This document shows positions 5,743 through 7,353 of a stretch of 7,353 nt of DNA, in pieces (the stretch's first letter is position 1; every line of letters begins with the position of its first letter). Source of the stretch: Alphaproteobacteria bacterium (GTDB lineage: Bacteria; Pseudomonadota; Alphaproteobacteria; Rickettsiales; RI-342); the NCBI GenBank assembly GCA_020851915.1, contig JADZBT010000140.1, positions 1 through 7,353 of the forward strand, read 5' to 3'. The position numbers and the translations under genes were made by a program. The notes under the pieces are model-generated. The model had not been told where the DNA came from. It ran no database searches and saw only the letters and a program-made list of their open reading frames with translations.

Positions 5743-7172
5743 CTACGGCATTATGGACGGCAAAAGACGCGGCGAAAGCCACCGGTGGGAAAGCCACCGG
5801 AACATGGGAGGCGGCGTCGGTCTGCATCGACACCCGCAAGCTGGAACCCGGCGCATTGTTCATCGCCATCAAGGGCGAGCGTATGGACGGGCATGATTTT
5901 GTGGCGCAGGCGCTGGCGGCGGGAGCCGCCGCTGCGGTGGTGAGCCGCGTTCCCGAAGGGTTGCCGGATAAAGCGCCGCTGCTGGTGGTGCAGGATACCG
6001 TCGAGGCGCTCAAGGATCTCGCGCGCTTCGCGCGCAAACGCTGCAAGGCGCAATATCTTGCGGTGACGGGCAGCGTCGGCAAGACCGGCACGAAAGAGAT
6101 GCTCAAGATCGCGCTCTCGGCGCTCGGCAAGGTCTATGCGTCGGAAGGAAATCTCAACAACCAGCTGGGCGTGCCGCTGTCGCTGGCACGCATGCCGCAG
6201 GACGCGAATTTCGGCGTGTTCGAGCTCGGCATGAACCACAAGGGCGAGATCGCCGCGCTCACGCAGCAGGTAAAGCCCGACGTCGCCATCATCACCTCGA
6301 TCGAGGCGACGCATCTGGAACATTTCGGCTCGGTGGAAGACATCGCGCGCGCGAAGGCAGAGATATTCGAAGGTGTATCGCGCCGTGGCGCGGTGGTGCT
6401 TCCGGCGGACAACGCGTATTTCCCGCTGTTGCAGCATATGGCGACGGAATCGGGCATCACGCGCATCTTCGGTTTCGGGTTCGAGCCGGGCAGCCGCTCG
6501 CGGGTCATCTCTTCCGTACCGGTGGAAGGCGGTGTAGACATTGAGGCGCTCATCGACAAGAAGACCATCCGTTATACAATGAAGGCGGCGGGGCGGCACT
6601 GGATCGCCAACAGCCTTGCGGTGCTGTCGGCGGTGCGCGCATTGAAGCTTGATGTCGAGCGCGCAGCGAAAGAGCTGCTGCGTTTCACCGAACCCGCAGG
6701 TCGCGGCAAGATCTATCGCCTCGAAGGCCCCACCGGGCAGTTCTCGCTCATTGATGACAGTTATAACGCGAGTCCCGCCTCGATGCGCGCGGCGTTTGGC
6801 ACGCTCCAGCAGGTGCATGGCGACGGGGAAGGACGCCGCATCGCCGTGCTGGGCGATATGCTGGAGCTGGGATCGCAGTCGCAGGCGCTCCACGCCGAGC
6901 TGGCGGCAAGCATCGCCGACGCGCATATCGACATGGTGTTCACGGTCGGCACGCTGATGGAGCATCTCTTCAATGCGCTGCCGGTGGCGCGCAGGGGTTT
7001 GCATTTCCGTAGCTCCGGCGAGGTCGGCAAGGCGTTGCTGCCGGAGTTACGCGGCGGCGATACCGTGCTGCTCAAGGGTTCACATGGCAGCCGCATGTAT
7101 GAGGTCGTCGAGTTCCTGCTGAAGGAAACCAACGCGCTTCCCCGCAGCCCGGAGTTGCGGCATGCTGTATAA
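5739..7172 (+). CDS. murF: UDP-MurNAc-tripeptide:D-alanyl-D-alanine ligase MurF
   Basis: MurF attaches D-Ala-D-Ala to the UDP-MurNAc tripeptide, the last cytoplasmic step before MraY. The 477-residue product shows the N-terminal substrate-binding motif DTRKLEPGALFIAIKG (31-46), the P-loop GSVGKTGTKE (111-120, Lys115), GNLNNQLGVPL (137-147), FELGMNHKGEI (161-171), DDSYNASPASMRAA (339-352), LGDMLELG (371-378) and a C-terminal LLKGSHGSRM (444-453). P-loop Thr-to-Gly variation (GKTG rather than GKTT) is usual for alphaproteobacterial MurF as I know it. The start makes an ATGA overlap with murE and has a strong AAGGAG at 5728-5733, 5 nt upstream. The last codons overlap mraY by 11 bp. The enzyme appears intact and of normal length. 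Confidence 0.95.
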   Translation: MTTALWTAKDAAKATGGKATGTWEAASVCIDTRKLEPGALFIAIKGERMDGHDFVAQALAAGAAAAVVSRVPEGLPDKAPLLVVQDTVEALKDLARFARKRCKAQYLAVTGSVGKTGTKEMLKIALSALGKVYASEGNLNNQLGVPLSLARMPQDANFGVFELGMNHKGEIAALTQQVKPDVAIITSIEATHLEHFGSVEDIARAKAEIFEGVSRRGAVVLPADNAYFPLLQHMATESGITRIFGFGFEPGSRSRVISSVPVEGGVDIEALIDKKTIRYTMKAAGRHWIANSLAVLSAVRALKLDVERAAKELLRFTEPAGRGKIYRLEGPTGQFSLIDDSYNASPASMRAAFGTLQQVHGDGEGRRIAVLGDMLELGSQSQALHAELAASIADAHIDMVFTVGTLMEHLFNALPVARRGLHFRSSGEVGKALLPELRGGDTVLLKGSHGSRMYEVVEFLLKETNALPRSPELRHAV

Positions 7173-7353
7173 TCTCCTCTATCCGCTGGCGGGAGAGGTC
7201 GCGGCATTCAACCTGTTCAAGTACATCACCTTCCGCAGCGGCGGCGCGGTGCTGACGTCGTTGCTCATCAGCTTCATCTTCGGCCCCGCCATCATCCGCT
7301 GGCTGAAGCGCAAGCAGGGCAAGGGCCAGCCCATCCGCGATGACGGGCCGGAG
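7162..7353 (+). CDS. mraY: Phospho-N-acetylmuramoyl-pentapeptide-transferase MraY, N-terminal part
   Basis: MraY is the integral membrane enzyme that transfers phospho-MurNAc-pentapeptide from UDP to undecaprenyl phosphate, forming lipid I. The first 64 codons are visible and the gene runs off the window; the full protein is usually about 360 residues. The N-terminus (MLYNLLYPLA, then FNLFKYITFRSGGA at 16-29) is typical of alphaproteobacterial MraY. The first clear membrane segment spans about 26-48, and the conserved cytoplasmic QPIRDDGPE (56-64) ends the window, just before the expected SHxxKxGTPTMGG region. ATG 7162 overlaps the end of murF by 11 bp and has GGAG (7151-7154) 7 nt upstream, which supports the start and suggests translational coupling. 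Confidence 0.95.
   Translation, partial: MLYNLLYPLAGEVAAFNLFKYITFRSGGAVLTSLLISFIFGPAIIRWLKRKQGKGQPIRDDGPE

Noticed and set aside
5774..5800. Direct repeat GAAAGCCACCGG twice, 15 bp apart, in murF
   Set aside because: It encodes KATGG-KATG, which follows the usual ATGG-x-ATG pattern near the MurF N-terminus, so it looks like codon coincidence within a conserved segment.
5751..7004. Long - strand frame (417 codons) opposite murF
   Set aside because: It is rich in Arg/His and mirrors murF codon bias; a typical antisense shadow in GC-rich DNA, with no family motifs.
1..7353. CRISPR array, tRNA or rRNA genes, insertion sequences, phage or defence genes
   Set aside because: I saw no spacer-type repeats beyond the 45-bp MraZ box, no tRNA-like folds, no transposase and no mobile element ends; nearly all of the window is occupied by conserved dcw genes.

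Overview
This window is the 5' part of a division and cell wall (dcw) cluster on the + strand, in the order mraZ, rsmH (mraW), ftsL, ftsI, murE, murF and the start of mraY. The GC-rich codon use, the FtsL with its EAEWSYLNRPDRLSRLS block, the MurF P-loop of the GSVGKTGTKE type and the MraY N-terminus (MLYNLLYPLA, FNLFKYITFR) together point to an alphaproteobacterium. MurE carries the DNPR motif of meso-diaminopimelate-adding enzymes, so the organism probably makes Gram-negative type peptidoglycan. I cannot name the genus.

Layout. Bases 1-250 hold the 5' end of an unrecognised gene on the - strand, diverging from the cluster. Bases 251-622 are a non-coding divergent control region. It contains a near-palindromic GTGGAAC/GTTCC element (345-371) that resembles a ParB/parS-type site, a good sigma70-like promoter (431-459), and immediately after its -10 box five NCCAT repeats at an exact 10-bp period (461-505). 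These repeats match the known form of MraZ operators (TGGG-type repeats with 5-nt spacers). mraZ starts at 623 after a leader of about 157 nt. From there to the window end the genes are almost contiguous: mraZ-rsmH 4 bp apart, rsmH-ftsL 4 bp apart, ftsL/ftsI and murE/murF with 4-bp ATGA overlaps, murF/mraY with an 11-bp overlap. The only break is a 61-bp gap between ftsI and murE.

How they work together. MraZ is the transcription factor that probably represses its own operon through the 461-505 repeats. RsmH methylates 16S rRNA. FtsL and FtsI belong to the septal peptidoglycan machine. MurE and MurF add meso-DAP and D-Ala-D-Ala to the UDP-MurNAc peptide in the cytoplasm, and MraY then transfers the finished pentapeptide to the lipid carrier. 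murD, ftsW, murG and murC would be expected downstream.

The coding content is conserved and ordinary, and I find no undescribed gene system. The points worth a second look are regulatory or structural: the five-repeat MraZ box, the parS-like element, a strong hairpin flanked by poly-C tracts inside rsmH, and the unrecognised divergent gene.
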